Assembly (NCBI RefSeq): GCF_014334055.1
Contig: NZ_CP060490.1
Span: 1,674,001-1,738,000, forward strand
Length of the DNA: 64,000 nucleotides
From: Oscillibacter hominis
GTDB lineage: Bacteria > Bacillota > Clostridia > Oscillospirales > Oscillospiraceae
Direction: 5' to 3'
Shown in pieces: positions 18,052 to 30,937 of this stretch (position 1 is the stretch's first letter; every line of letters starts with the position of its first letter). A program made the position numbers and the translations under genes. A model generated the notes under the pieces. The model searched no databases. It saw only the letters and a list, made by a program, of their open reading frames with translations, and had not been told where the DNA came from.

Positions 18052-18861
18052 ATGGGAATTCAGGATAAGTATCTGTCTTTGGAAGGCAAGGTGGCCATCA
18101 TCACCGGAGCCGGCTCCGACATCGGCCTGGCGGTTTCCCAGCTGTATGTCAAGTACGGTGCCAAGGTGGCGATGGTGGACATCAGCGACAAGTGCCAGGA
18201 GGAGGCAGACAAGATCGGCGATTCCGCCAAGTTCTTTAAGTGCAATGTGTCCAGTGAAGCGGACGCCAAGGCCACCGTGGAAGCGGTCAAGGCCGCGTTT
18301 GGCCGGATTGATATTCTGGTGAACAACGCCGGTATCATCGTGCGCAAGACTGTGCTGGACACCACGGAAGAGGAGTGGGACCGCTGCCTGGATATCGGCC
18401 TGAAAGGCGTATTCCTGTTCTCCAAGCACACAGTACCCATCATGATCGAGCAGGGCGGCGGCGTGATCGTCAACACCGCCTCCGGTGCGGCCATCAAGGG
18501 CGTGCCCGACTCCGCCCCCTACAACGCCTATAAGGGCGGCGTGGCGGCCCTGACCCGCGGCATGGCCGTGGACTTTGGCAAGTACAACATCCGCGTCAAC
18601 TGCGTCTGCCCCGGCGACATCATCACCCCCATGCTCATCAGTGAGGGCATCCAGACCGGCAAGATCACCACCGCCGATCCCAAGACCCCCGAAGAGAAAG
18701 AGGCCATGGAGAAGTTCCTGGAGTCCTGCGGCAGCTATCGCCCGCTGCGCCGGATCGCCACCGCCGAGCAGATCGCCTACACCTTCCTGTTCCTGGCCAC
18801 CGACATGAGCGTCTACGCCACCGGCGAAAGCTTTGTGGTGGACGGCGGCCGCTGCAGCTGA
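18052..18861 (+). CDS. Short-chain dehydrogenase/reductase (SDR)
   Basis: 269 residues of the classical SDR family. The cofactor turn TGAGSDIGLAV is near residue 19, Asp in MVDIS (about 44) suggests NAD(H), NNAG follows at about 91, and the catalytic Ser in NTASG precedes YNAYK (the YxxxK pair). The C-terminal VDGGRCS is typical. It is the last gene of the locus-1 operon and likely oxidises or reduces a hydroxy/keto intermediate. Only a weak ribosome site precedes ATG 18052, 15 bases after the previous stop, so translation may depend on read-through ribosomes. Confidence 0.92.
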   Translation: MGIQDKYLSLEGKVAIITGAGSDIGLAVSQLYVKYGAKVAMVDISDKCQEEADKIGDSAKFFKCNVSSEADAKATVEAVKAAFGRIDILVNNAGIIVRKTVLDTTEEEWDRCLDIGLKGVFLFSKHTVPIMIEQGGGVIVNTASGAAIKGVPDSAPYNAYKGGVAALTRGMAVDFGKYNIRVNCVCPGDIITPMLISEGIQTGKITTADPKTPEEKEAMEKFLESCGSYRPLRRIATAEQIAYTFLFLATDMSVYATGESFVVDGGRCS

Positions 18862-18870
18862 GAGAATTCA

Positions 18871-18916
18871 AGAGAAAAACCATGCCGGGTATAAAATACC
18901 GGCATGGTTTTTCTCT
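18871..18916. terminator. Terminator of the locus-1 operon
   Basis: A long stem pairs 18871-18892 with 18896-18916 with one bulged G, and the right arm ends in GGTTTTTCTCT. The left arm is A-rich, so it can also serve the converging DUF4870 gene. Confidence 0.8.
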
Positions 18917-18925
18917 TGGGGCTTC

Positions 18926-19195
18926 TTATTTCAGCAGGCGGATGCTGCCAAGCAAGGGGACTTCTTTTTCCTCATCGTTGATGGCATAAATCAATCCCAT
19001 AATGGCACAGGCCAAAATAAAGATGCCCCACAGCCAGCCCAGGCAAGGGATAGCGGACAGCAGGCCAAAGAGCCAAATCACCAGCGCCTGATTCAGGTGG
19101 AACTTAGCACCCTCCCGATCACCGGCCACCAGTGCAATAATCAAACCAATCCAGGTCAAATACGCCACGATCCCAGTGGTTTTTGAATCCAACAT
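18926..19195 (-). CDS. Small membrane protein, DUF4870-like
   Basis: 89 residues with three hydrophobic segments (about 8-24, 38-54 and 58-76). The spacing AYLTWIG...GDREGAKFHLNQAL resembles DUF4870/Tic20-like proteins. Function unknown. It is a single gene converging on the TRAP operon and lying just downstream of the rRNA operon on the same strand. ATG 19195 follows TAGGAGGATAAAG. Confidence 0.8.
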   Translation of the reverse strand: MLDSKTTGIVAYLTWIGLIIALVAGDREGAKFHLNQALVIWLFGLLSAIPCLGWLWGIFILACAIMGLIYAINDEEKEVPLLGSIRLLK

Positions 19196-19366
19196 ACTTT
19201 ATCCTCCTAATTGTAAATCCAAGGTACTCTATATTGATCTCATTATAGCATGCCCCCGCTGAAAGCACAAGGGGGACAGGATCAAGAAAGGATGATAACG
19301 CGCAGGCGTGTCAGGCTCGGGGAGCGGCAAACCCAATCCACAAAGGAACGCGAGGGGAAAAGAAGC

Positions 19367-19394
19367 AGGCCGGACAGGTTTCCCTGTCCGGCCT
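19367..19394 (-). terminator. Terminator of the rRNA operon
   Basis: A 12-bp perfect stem (19367-19378 with 19383-19394) lies just beyond the 5S gene. In the minus direction it is followed by a T-rich stretch containing TTCTTTT. Confidence 0.8.
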
Positions 19395-19400
19395 TATCGT

Positions 19401-19515
<115 letters not shown>

Positions 19516-19649
19516 TGTCATCCGGAGCACTCCGGAAAACAAACAAATTATAAAGTTTTTCCTGCCTCTTGTCAAGCCCTTTTTGAGGACTTAGAACCGG
19601 AAGCAAGCTCCCGCTCACTTCCCATTCTCAACCCTCAACGGCTGATCTT

Positions 19650-19725
19650 TGGTGCGCCTTCAGGGACTCGAACCCGGGACCCACTGATTAAGAGTCAGTT
19701 GCTCTACCAACTGAGCTAAAGGCGC
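19650..19725 (-). tRNA. tRNA-Lys (anticodon CTT)
   Basis: 76 bases with encoded CCA. The acceptor pair is GCGCCTT/AAGGCGC, the anticodon loop is CTCTTAA giving CTT, and the T-arm contains GGTTCGAGTCC. It is located between 23S and 5S. Confidence 0.96.
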
Positions 19726-19738
19726 ATACACATCGAAT

Positions 19739-19813
19739 TGGTGACCCGTACCGGATTCGAACCGATGTTAACGGCGTGAGAGGCCGCTGTCTTAACCACT
19801 TGACCAACGGGCC
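19739..19813 (-). tRNA. tRNA-Glu (anticodon CTC)
   Basis: 75 bases with encoded CCA. The acceptor pair is GGCCCGT/ACGGGTC, the anticodon loop is CTCTCAC giving CTC, and the T-arm contains GGTTCGAATCC. It is located between 23S and tRNA-Lys. Confidence 0.95.
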
Positions 19814-19942
19814 GCGTCGTCATCGCAAACCCATTCCGTTGGGTTTTGCTTGGATTTACGGGGTTCATGGCCGCTCCATGCACCCTCAAAACCGAACAAT
19901 GTATGTTTCCTTCCACTTCAGGCCGCCTGCATTTTCATTGTA

Positions 19943-22784
<2,842 letters not shown>

Positions 22785-23049
22785 TATTTCGAACAATCTT
22801 TCAATTGGTTCTCTTAGTTGAATTATGCAGGCTTCCTCAGAATCTTTTTGAAATTGTAATTGTTACCCTCATCTTTTCAGATGTTGTTCCACAATTAAAT
22901 TACCTTCCGAACTTTTGTCCAGAAGACCTCTTCTGTTGCCTTACATGTCTTTCATCATACATTGTTCAGTTTTCAAGGTGCATTCCCCGGCTTCTTTTGA
23001 AGCCAGATTGAAACATTTAATCCCTTAAATGCTTCAATCTGATCTCAAA

Positions 23050-23125
23050 TGGTGGAGATAGTCGGGATCGAACCGGCGACCTCCTGCTTGCAAGGCAGGC
23101 GCTCTCCCAGCTGAGCTATATCCCC
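23050..23125 (-). tRNA. tRNA-Ala (anticodon TGC)
   Basis: 76 bases including CCA. The acceptor starts GGGGATA, the anticodon loop is CTTGCAA giving TGC, and the T-arm contains GGTTCGATCC. It is in the 16S-23S spacer, as is common. Confidence 0.97.
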
Positions 23126-23169
23126 GGCTGTATATTCCCCATCCCCTCTCGGGGACGGCTGCTTTTTTG

Positions 23170-23246
23170 TGGTGGGCCCGAGTGGGCTCGAACCACCGAC
23201 CTTACGATTATCAGTCGTACGCTCTAGCCAGCTGAGCTACGGGCCC
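23170..23246 (-). tRNA. tRNA-Ile (anticodon GAT)
   Basis: 77 bases including CCA. The acceptor is GGGCCCG, the anticodon loop is CTGATAA giving GAT, and the T-arm contains GGTTCGAGCCC. It is in the 16S-23S spacer directly after 16S. Confidence 0.97.
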
Positions 23247-23354
23247 ATAACCACCGAGGGCTGCACCCTCTAAATTAAACAACGTAACTACTTCCTCCGC
23301 ACCTTCCGGCTGACCTTAGGATGTTATGCCAGAACCTCGATCCTGGCAATGTCT

Positions 23355-24890
<1,536 letters not shown>

Positions 24891-25112
24891 TTCGTATCAA
24901 CACAGGCCGTGGCCTGAGCTAATCTTGACTTACAGAGCTATTTCCATAGCTTCTTGTTTTGCCCTGCGTTTGGGTAATTGACTAAACCCCTACTTGCAAG
25001 GCCTTTATCGGTGCGCACTGTGATTTCTCACAAGTACGCTTACCGTCTGGTGCTTTCTTTTCGTTACGTTGTTTAATTTACAAGGTGCACGCCTCACCGG
25101 CGGAACATTGCT

Positions 25113-25240
25113 ATTATACCAATCCCCCGCTGCCTTGTCAACCTCTTTTTTCAATCTTTTTCAGATTTTTTTCGAGTCCGTTTTTACAGCGGGCTTGGAA
25201 ACAGCTTGCTTAGAATACCAAATCTCTTCCCGCTTGTCAA
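25113..25240 (-). promoter_or_regulatory. Tandem rRNA operon promoters
   Basis: Two promoters read toward 16S in the 480-base gap 24891-25373. P1 has TTGACA (25240-25235), a 17-base spacer and TATTCT (25217-25212). P2 has TTGACA (25141-25136), a 17-base spacer and a perfect TATAAT (25118-25113). Such tandem strong promoters are usual for rRNA operons. The remaining gap is the leader and a T/C-rich stretch without a gene. Confidence 0.8.
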
Positions 25241-25373
25241 TACCCTTTCTCCCCTTTTTCTTATTTTTTTATCCCTCCCATCTCTCTACCTTATATCTTG
25301 CCTCCGCTTTACCACATTGCCAAAGGAAGGGGGCTGAAATTGCCCCCTTCCTTTCAATATATAATGTACTGCC

Positions 25374-26918
25374 TTATTTCCGCTTAACCAGTTTGGCCAC
25401 TTCCTCAAAGCAATCTGTAATCTCGCGCTCCGGCGCCTTGGTCACAAGGCTGAAGATCACGATGCACAGACAACTCACCAAAAACGCAGGAAGCAGCTCA
25501 TAGATGTTCCACACGCCGCCCAGTGGCCGCACGGCATATTTCCAAAGGAAGATCATCACGCCGCCGGAGAGCATGCCGGCCAGCGCGCCCCATTGATTGG
25601 TACGCTTCCAGAACAGGGAGAAAAGCATCACCGGGCCAAAGGCGGCGCCGAAGCCGGCCCAGGCAAAGGATACGATGCCAAAGACAGAACTGTCCGGATC
25701 CCTGGCCAGGAAAATACCGATGACGGCTATCACGACCACTGTCAGGCGGGCCGCCACAACCTTCTTCTTTTCATCCATCTTCACGTGAAAGCACTCAGCC
25801 ATCAGGTTCTGGGAAACACTGGAGGCTGCGGCCAGCAGCTGGGAGTCGGAGGTGGACATGGTGCAGGCCAGGATGCCGGCGATCACCAGGCCGGCCGTCA
25901 GTGCCGCCAGGACGCCGTGGGTGGACAGGAGGCCCGCCAGCTTTACGATCACCGTCTCGGACGCGGAGCCCTCCAGCACCTCGATGGCACCGGCCTGGGA
26001 GGCGGCGTATCCGATGACGCCAATCGCCACGGCGATGGCCATGGCAATGACTACCCACAAAGAGGCCACGCGGCGGCTGAGCTTCAGCTTATTCTCATCT
26101 TCAATGGCCATGAAGCGGAGCAGGATATGGGGCATGCCGAAATAGCCCAGGCCCCATGCCAGGGTGGACAAGATGGTAATGGGCCCATAGGGGTTTGCCG
26201 TTCCCGAGGCCATGTCATGGGTCAGGGTCATGGACAGGTAACCGGGCAGTGCCTGGGCATTTTCCATCACCGCATCCACCCCGCCTGCCACAGAGATTCC
26301 GAAAAAGATCATGATGATCAGGGCGATGGTCATAATAATGCTCTGGATGAAGTCCGTGGTGGAGGCGGCCAAGAAGCCGCCCAGGGTGGTATAGACCACA
26401 ATGACGATGGCACTGACCACCATGGCGGCGGTGTAGTCCATGCCGAACAAGCTGCTAAACAGCTTTCCGCAGGCAGCAAAGCCGGAGGCGGTGTAGGGTA
26501 CGAAAAAGATCAGGATCACCACCGCGGCGATGGCCGTCAGCACATGCCTGCTGTCGCCAAAGCGCTTGGAGAAGAACTCCGGAATGGTGATGGCGTTTAC
26601 ATGGTGGGTATAGAGCCGGATGCGGCGGGCTACAATTAACCAGTTCACATAGGTGCCCACCGCGAGGCCGATGGCCGTCCAGCCCACATCGGCGATGCCG
26701 GAGATATAGGCCAGGCCCGGCAGCCCCATCAGCAGGTAGCTGCTCATATCGGATGCCTCAGCGCTCATGGCCGTGACAAAAGGGCCCAATTTGCGGCCGC
26801 CAAGGTAAAAGTCATCGGTGGTCTTGTTCTTTTTGGAACAGGATATGCCGATGGCCACCACAATCGCCAGGTAGGCCACAATGGTGATGATCATACAGAT
26901 ATTCGCTGAATTCAACAC
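25374..26918 (-). CDS. putP: Sodium/solute symporter, PutP-like (SSS family)
   Basis: 514 residues with about 13 membrane helices. SSS-family blocks are FYLGGRKLGPFVTAMSAEAS (about 36-55), DMSSYLLMGLPG, RFGDSRHV, and the STSDSQLLAAASS segment in the C-terminal half that helps bind sodium in PutP. Most likely it imports L-proline with sodium. The GTG at 26918 is chosen because GGAG lies eight bases upstream; an ATG at 26969 lacks such a site. A long palindrome lies upstream and a TetR gene precedes it on the same strand. Proline specificity is family-based. Confidence 0.88.
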   Translation of the reverse strand: MLNSANICMIITIVAYLAIVVAIGISCSKKNKTTDDFYLGGRKLGPFVTAMSAEASDMSSYLLMGLPGLAYISGIADVGWTAIGLAVGTYVNWLIVARRIRLYTHHVNAITIPEFFSKRFGDSRHVLTAIAAVVILIFFVPYTASGFAACGKLFSSLFGMDYTAAMVVSAIVIVVYTTLGGFLAASTTDFIQSIIMTIALIIMIFFGISVAGGVDAVMENAQALPGYLSMTLTHDMASGTANPYGPITILSTLAWGLGYFGMPHILLRFMAIEDENKLKLSRRVASLWVVIAMAIAVAIGVIGYAASQAGAIEVLEGSASETVIVKLAGLLSTHGVLAALTAGLVIAGILACTMSTSDSQLLAAASSVSQNLMAECFHVKMDEKKKVVAARLTVVVIAVIGIFLARDPDSSVFGIVSFAWAGFGAAFGPVMLFSLFWKRTNQWGALAGMLSGGVMIFLWKYAVRPLGGVWNIYELLPAFLVSCLCIVIFSLVTKAPEREITDCFEEVAKLVKRK

Positions 26919-26977
26919 GTTTCTCTCTCCTTTTTGTTCAATGCCTTGTATCATACCATACATTTCCATAGAACGAA

Positions 26978-27021
26978 ATACAGAACACAGTATAGAATGA
27001 ATTCTATTCTGTGTCCTGTAT
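26978..27021 (-). promoter_or_regulatory. 44-bp near-perfect palindrome upstream of the symporter gene
   Basis: Arms begin ATACAG and end CTGTAT, with inner ACACAG/CTGTGT and ATAGAAT/ATTCTAT around a two-base centre; only two arm positions mismatch. Lying 60-104 bases before the putP-like start, it is a likely operator, perhaps for the adjacent TetR protein. A cruciform or RNA hairpin role is also possible. Confidence 0.6.
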
Positions 27022-27093
27022 CATCTTCTTCTCTTTCAGGAATTTCAATTCTTTTCAACTGGACGAAACTCCATACGCAGCGCTGAAACCATC

Positions 27094-27696
27094 TCAGGGA
27101 GTATTTAGATGTACCGGACGGAGGCTCTCCAAAAAGCGGGGCGTCATGCGTCCGGAATAGTCCGTCAGGGAGTACTCCCCCTCACTGAGGCACCAGTCAT
27201 ACAGCAGCGCCCTCTCCCACATGGCATAGGTCTTGACAATCTCATTCACCGGGAGGTCCCTGCGCAGCTCGCCCTTTTTCTGTCCTTCGGACGCAATCTG
27301 CCGGAGCAGGCGGAAGTAAAACCGGCTGCGGTCCAAAAGGTGTTTTTCCCCTTTGGCCAGCAGCTGGGTGGACAGAAGCCGGGTCAGCAGCTCCAGTGAC
27401 ACCCCGCTTTCAATCATGGCGAACAGTTCCCGGTTCAGGTAGATCAGCTTCCCCACCGCGTCGCTCTCCGGGTCCAGCGTCTCCAACAGCTCCTCGTACT
27501 TTTCATCAAACACATTGGCCAGGGTGCCAAGTAAGGCATCTTTGCCATTAAAATAGTGGTAAAAGGAGCCCTTGGAGGTCTGTGAATCAAACACTATGTC
27601 CTCCACGGTGGTGTTCTCATACCCCTGCTCGTAAAAAAGCTTCCAGGCCGCCGATATGATCCGCCCCTTTGTATTCCGTGTGTTTTTCTTTGTCAC
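27094..27696 (-). CDS. TetR/AcrR-family transcriptional regulator
   Basis: 200 residues. The N-terminal helix-turn-helix (about 6-55) contains AAWKLFYEQGYENTTVEDI and the TSKGSFYHYFNGKDALL segment typical of TetR. The C-terminal ligand domain is generic. The GTG at 27696 is chosen with GGAGGGG directly upstream; the frame continues to a TTG at 27723 with no better site. It lies between the symporter gene (same strand) and the divergent dapF-like gene, so it may control both through the palindrome at 26978 and the repeats at 27769. Confidence 0.88.
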   Translation of the reverse strand: MTKKNTRNTKGRIISAAWKLFYEQGYENTTVEDIVFDSQTSKGSFYHYFNGKDALLGTLANVFDEKYEELLETLDPESDAVGKLIYLNRELFAMIESGVSLELLTRLLSTQLLAKGEKHLLDRSRFYFRLLRQIASEGQKKGELRRDLPVNEIVKTYAMWERALLYDWCLSEGEYSLTDYSGRMTPRFLESLRPVHLNTP

Positions 27697-27768
27697 TGAA
27701 CCCCTCCGCTTCCTGTTTTTCAACAGGATACCATATCCCGTTCACAATGCAAAGTTTGCCCTTCCTTG

Positions 27769-27835
27769 ATTCGCACTTTTTGCAATGTAATTCGCACGAT
27801 ATGGGATGTAATTTGCAAATCGTAATTAGTATAAT
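27769..27835 (+). promoter_or_regulatory. Three 21-bp-phased ATTYGCA repeats and promoter before the dapF-like gene
   Basis: ATTCGCA at 27769, ATTCGCA at 27790 and ATTTGCA at 27811 are spaced exactly 21 bases apart, two turns of the helix. The last two are embedded in TGTAATTYGCA. A consensus -10 TATAAT follows at 27830-27835. The array looks like cooperative binding sites on one DNA face for a regulator of the dapF-like/symporter genes or of the divergent TetR gene. Confidence 0.55.
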
Positions 27836-27864
27836 GGTCACAGTACTGGATCGGAGGGCTTATC

Positions 27865-28716
27865 ATGAAATTCTGGAAAATGAACGGAGCGGGCAATGAC
27901 TTTCTGATTTTAAATAACCTGGAGGAGCATCTTCCACTGGAGCAGCTGCCCCGGATTGCAAAAGTGCTGTGTGAGCGGCACCTGTCCATCGGCGCCGACG
28001 GGTTGATGGTGGTGGATGCCCCCACAAAGGGCGGGGACTTCAAGATGCGCTTTTTCAACTCTGACGGCAGCATGGGGGAAATGTGCGGCAACGGTGCGCG
28101 CTGCATCTGCCGCTACGGCTTTGAGACCGGGCTGACCGGGGAGACGCAGCGGATCGAGACCACCGCCGGCCTGGTCACCGGAATGCGCATCAGTCCGCGG
28201 CTCTACCGCATCCGGCTCAACGATCCCACCACCATCCGCCTGGACTGCTCCGTGGAGGTGGACGGCGTACGCTACGAGTGCGCCTATGTGGAGTTAGGCA
28301 ACCCCGGCATCCCCCACGCGGTGGTGCCCTATGCCAATCTGCGCCAGGCGGATCACGAGGAACTGCGGGAGCTGGGCCGTGCCATCCGCTGGCACAGCGG
28401 CTTCCCCAAGGGCGCAAACGTCAACTTCTATGAAATCACCGGCGAGGACACCCTCTATGAGCGCACCTTTGAGCGGGGTGTGGAGGATTTCACCTATGCC
28501 TGCGGCACCGGGACCGGCTCTGTGGTGGCGGTGCTGACGCTTCAGGGAAAGGTCAGCGGCCATGGGGTCAAGGTCCATATGGCCGGTGGAGAACTGGTCA
28601 TCGACGCGGAGCGCATCCACTCCCAAATCGCAGACCTGTATCTGACCGGCCCCACCAACATCGTGTGCAAAGGCGAGGTCACCGACGAGGAACTGTCCCT
28701 GAACGCCGGGGAATGA
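27865..28716 (+). CDS. Diaminopimelate epimerase-family protein (DapF-like)
   Basis: 283 residues, DapF-sized. The two catalytic cysteines are present: Cys74 in EMCGNGARC and Cys213 in YACGTGTGS. The N-terminal NGAGNDF and FNSDGS substrate-binding motifs also match. The segment before the second Cys reads ERGVEDFTYACG where DapF usually has a GxGET run, hinting at a different substrate pocket. DapF interconverts LL- and meso-diaminopimelate for lysine and peptidoglycan. Here it sits 16 bases before an amino-acid symporter gene and away from lysine-pathway genes, so an amino-acid racemase acting on an imported compound is possible. It starts at ATG 27865 behind GGAGG. Confidence 0.8.
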   Translation: MKFWKMNGAGNDFLILNNLEEHLPLEQLPRIAKVLCERHLSIGADGLMVVDAPTKGGDFKMRFFNSDGSMGEMCGNGARCICRYGFETGLTGETQRIETTAGLVTGMRISPRLYRIRLNDPTTIRLDCSVEVDGVRYECAYVELGNPGIPHAVVPYANLRQADHEELRELGRAIRWHSGFPKGANVNFYEITGEDTLYERTFERGVEDFTYACGTGTGSVVAVLTLQGKVSGHGVKVHMAGGELVIDAERIHSQIADLYLTGPTNIVCKGEVTDEELSLNAGE

Positions 28717-28732
28717 CGGAAAGGAGCAATCC

Positions 28733-30010
28733 ATGAAAAGTAAGTCTTTCGCTCGCAACTATGCTCTGCTGATCTGCATGCTGGGCGGAATCGTGGGCGG
28801 CTGCATCGCCGGCGCCATCTGGCCCTGCATCAAGGACGACAGCGGGACTGTTCTCCGCGCCGGGGCCACGGTCCTCAAGCCCTTGGGGTCCGTGTTCATC
28901 AACCTGATGTTCTGCATCGTGGTGCCCATGGTGTTCTCCTCCATCGCCAGCTCCGTGGCCAACATGAAGAGCCGGAAGCGGGCGGGAAAAATCATGGGAA
29001 CCACCATTGCCGCCTTTGTGATCACCGGCGCTGTGGCTGCCGCCATCATGGTGGTCCTGATGAAGCTTGTCCCCCCGGTCCTGGTGCCCTGGCAGGATAT
29101 CCCCGCGGGCACGGTGGATGAGCAGAAGACCATGGCGGAACTGGTGGTCAGCTTTTTCACCGCTGAGGATTTCGTCTCCCTCATCAGCCGCAAGGCCATG
29201 CTGCCCCTGATCCTGTTCTCCATGCTCTTCGGCTTTGGCGTCAACCTCAACGGCGGCAGCGAAAGCCTCACCGCAAAGTGGCTGGAGGATCTGAGCGGCT
29301 GCATGATGAAGGTGGTCAAACTGGTGACCTATTACGCCCCCATTGCCTTTTTCGGCTTTTTTGCGGACCTGACGGCCACCTACGGCGCCAGCATTGCCGC
29401 GGACTACGGCCGGGCCCTGGCTGTGTACTACCCTCTGTGCTTTCTCTACATCTTCACCGCGTTCCCGCTGTTTGCCTGGTTCGGCGGCGGCCGGGAAGGA
29501 GTCAAAACCATGCTGCGCCACATCCTGCGCCCGGCGGTCACCTCCCTTGGAACCTGCTCCTCCGTGGCCACCATTCCCACCAATATGGAGGTGGCGGAGG
29601 ACACGGGCATTCCCAAAGATGTCTCCGAGATTGTGGTCCCGCTTGGCGCCACCATGCATATGGACGGCTCCTGCTTCTCCTGCGTGCTGAAGATCGCCTT
29701 TTTGTTCGGTGTGTTCGGCCAGCCCTTTGACGGTGTGGACACCTTTGTGAAGGTGATCCTGGTGGCCGTCCTCTCCTCCGTGGGCATGTCCGGCATTCCC
29801 GGAGGCGGATATATCGGGGAGTTCATCATGTGCTCCATCTTCTTCCCCAATCAATTGGAGCTGGCCTATCCCATCGCCATCACCATCGGTAACCTGGTGG
29901 ACCCCCCCGCCACCATGATCAACTCCGCCGGGGACTATGTGGTCTCCTTTGTTGTGGCCCGGTTTACGGACGGGAAGGACTGGCTGAAAAAAGCGTCAGG
30001 CCAGAAGTAA
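28733..30010 (+). CDS. Dicarboxylate/amino acid:cation symporter (DAACS family)
   Basis: 425 residues with eight membrane helices and two re-entrant loops typical of GltP/SstT relatives. Landmarks are FINLMFCIVVPMVFSSI (about 56-72), the serine-containing hairpin CSSVATIPTN (about 278-287), GATMHMDGSC (about 300-309) and GMSGIPGGGY. It imports an anionic or small neutral amino acid with sodium or protons. It is co-transcribed with the dapF-like gene (16-base gap, AAAGGAG site), which suggests the epimerase acts on the transported compound. A terminator follows. Confidence 0.9.
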   Translation: MKSKSFARNYALLICMLGGIVGGCIAGAIWPCIKDDSGTVLRAGATVLKPLGSVFINLMFCIVVPMVFSSIASSVANMKSRKRAGKIMGTTIAAFVITGAVAAAIMVVLMKLVPPVLVPWQDIPAGTVDEQKTMAELVVSFFTAEDFVSLISRKAMLPLILFSMLFGFGVNLNGGSESLTAKWLEDLSGCMMKVVKLVTYYAPIAFFGFFADLTATYGASIAADYGRALAVYYPLCFLYIFTAFPLFAWFGGGREGVKTMLRHILRPAVTSLGTCSSVATIPTNMEVAEDTGIPKDVSEIVVPLGATMHMDGSCFSCVLKIAFLFGVFGQPFDGVDTFVKVILVAVLSSVGMSGIPGGGYIGEFIMCSIFFPNQLELAYPIAITIGNLVDPPATMINSAGDYVVSFVVARFTDGKDWLKKASGQK

Positions 30011-30071
30011 AAAGGAATCGGCAACGGAAAACACCAATAAGGACAATTTCTAAATGATGACCGATACGGCA

Positions 30072-30108
30072 AACTGCCCGATTGAGTGATTTACTCAATC
30101 GGGCAGTT
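30072..30108 (+). terminator. Terminator after the symporter gene
   Basis: Perfect 16-bp stem (30072-30087 with 30093-30108) and a five-base loop, followed by CTCTTTG. The following 120 bases to the lipoprotein gene show no supported feature. Confidence 0.75.
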
Positions 30109-30232
30109 CTCTTTGCCTTGCTTTGGCTGCTTCTGCTTCCAATGCACCCACACAGCGGCTGCGTCCCGCAAGCAGCCAGCGGGAGAACTATCATAAGCAC
30201 AAGGCGAATAGCTTTTTCTTTGCCGCTCTTCG

Positions 30233-30937
30233 TTAGTAGGAGATTACTTGATAATCTGCCGGGATATCAAACAGGCTGCTGTCTATCTTATCGCTGGTTT
30301 TGACAATCTGAATGACAGTTTCTTTTCCCTCAAACTCACCGATCATATAAGCCAAATGATCGCCGTCAAAGCAAAGAATGGATTTTGCACCGTCCACACT
30401 CCATTCTTCGGTATCATAGGTCTTGCCATCGATTTCGCGCTTGCCGTTCACCACGCTTGCGGGATCGGCATCCCCCTCCTCGATCATTGTATTCACCAAT
30501 TCCTGACCACCGGCCGGCAAGGGCATCTTGACAACTGTTTTGCCGGCGTGGTCAATGGCATACATATATTCGCCTTCCATAATGCTTGCACCTGTGCTCT
30601 GACCATCCATTTTTGTTTCTGAATAGGTCTTGTCGCCGCTGGTAGCGGTAATCACGGTCGTTACGGCGCCATCATACTCCATTTCATATTCCATGTACAT
30701 CCCATTGGTGAATTGACTGTAAAACTTGCCTGTCTTTGTTTGCAGCCATGCGCTTTCTGCGTCGGAGTGTTCTTGCGCGGAAGCCCCGGGATCATTTGTG
30801 GTTGTAGGATCGGAAGCGGTTTGCTGCGATGCGTCGGGCTTATCGCTGCTGGATGGGGCGTGATCCGCCTTGCCGCCGCAAGCGGCGAGGGACAGCACCA
30901 GCAAAATGGGCAGCAAAAGTGCAAACAATTTCTTCAT
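30233..30937 (-). CDS. Secreted lipoprotein of unknown function
   Basis: 234 residues. A lipoprotein signal peptide ends at LSLAAC (Cys20). A Ser/Thr/Asp-rich spacer (about 22-62) is followed by a beta-rich domain with repeated YDGAVTT, MEGEYMYAIDHAGKTV and FDGDHLAYM-like strands, somewhat like LolA/DUF4412-type lipoprotein folds. Function is not recognised. It is probably anchored outside the membrane. ATG 30937 follows AAAGGAGG. It is the only gene on its transcript as far as visible, beside the zinc-ribbon cluster. Confidence 0.82.
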   Translation of the reverse strand: MKKLFALLLPILLVLSLAACGGKADHAPSSSDKPDASQQTASDPTTTNDPGASAQEHSDAESAWLQTKTGKFYSQFTNGMYMEYEMEYDGAVTTVITATSGDKTYSETKMDGQSTGASIMEGEYMYAIDHAGKTVVKMPLPAGGQELVNTMIEEGDADPASVVNGKREIDGKTYDTEEWSVDGAKSILCFDGDHLAYMIGEFEGKETVIQIVKTSDKIDSSLFDIPADYQVISY

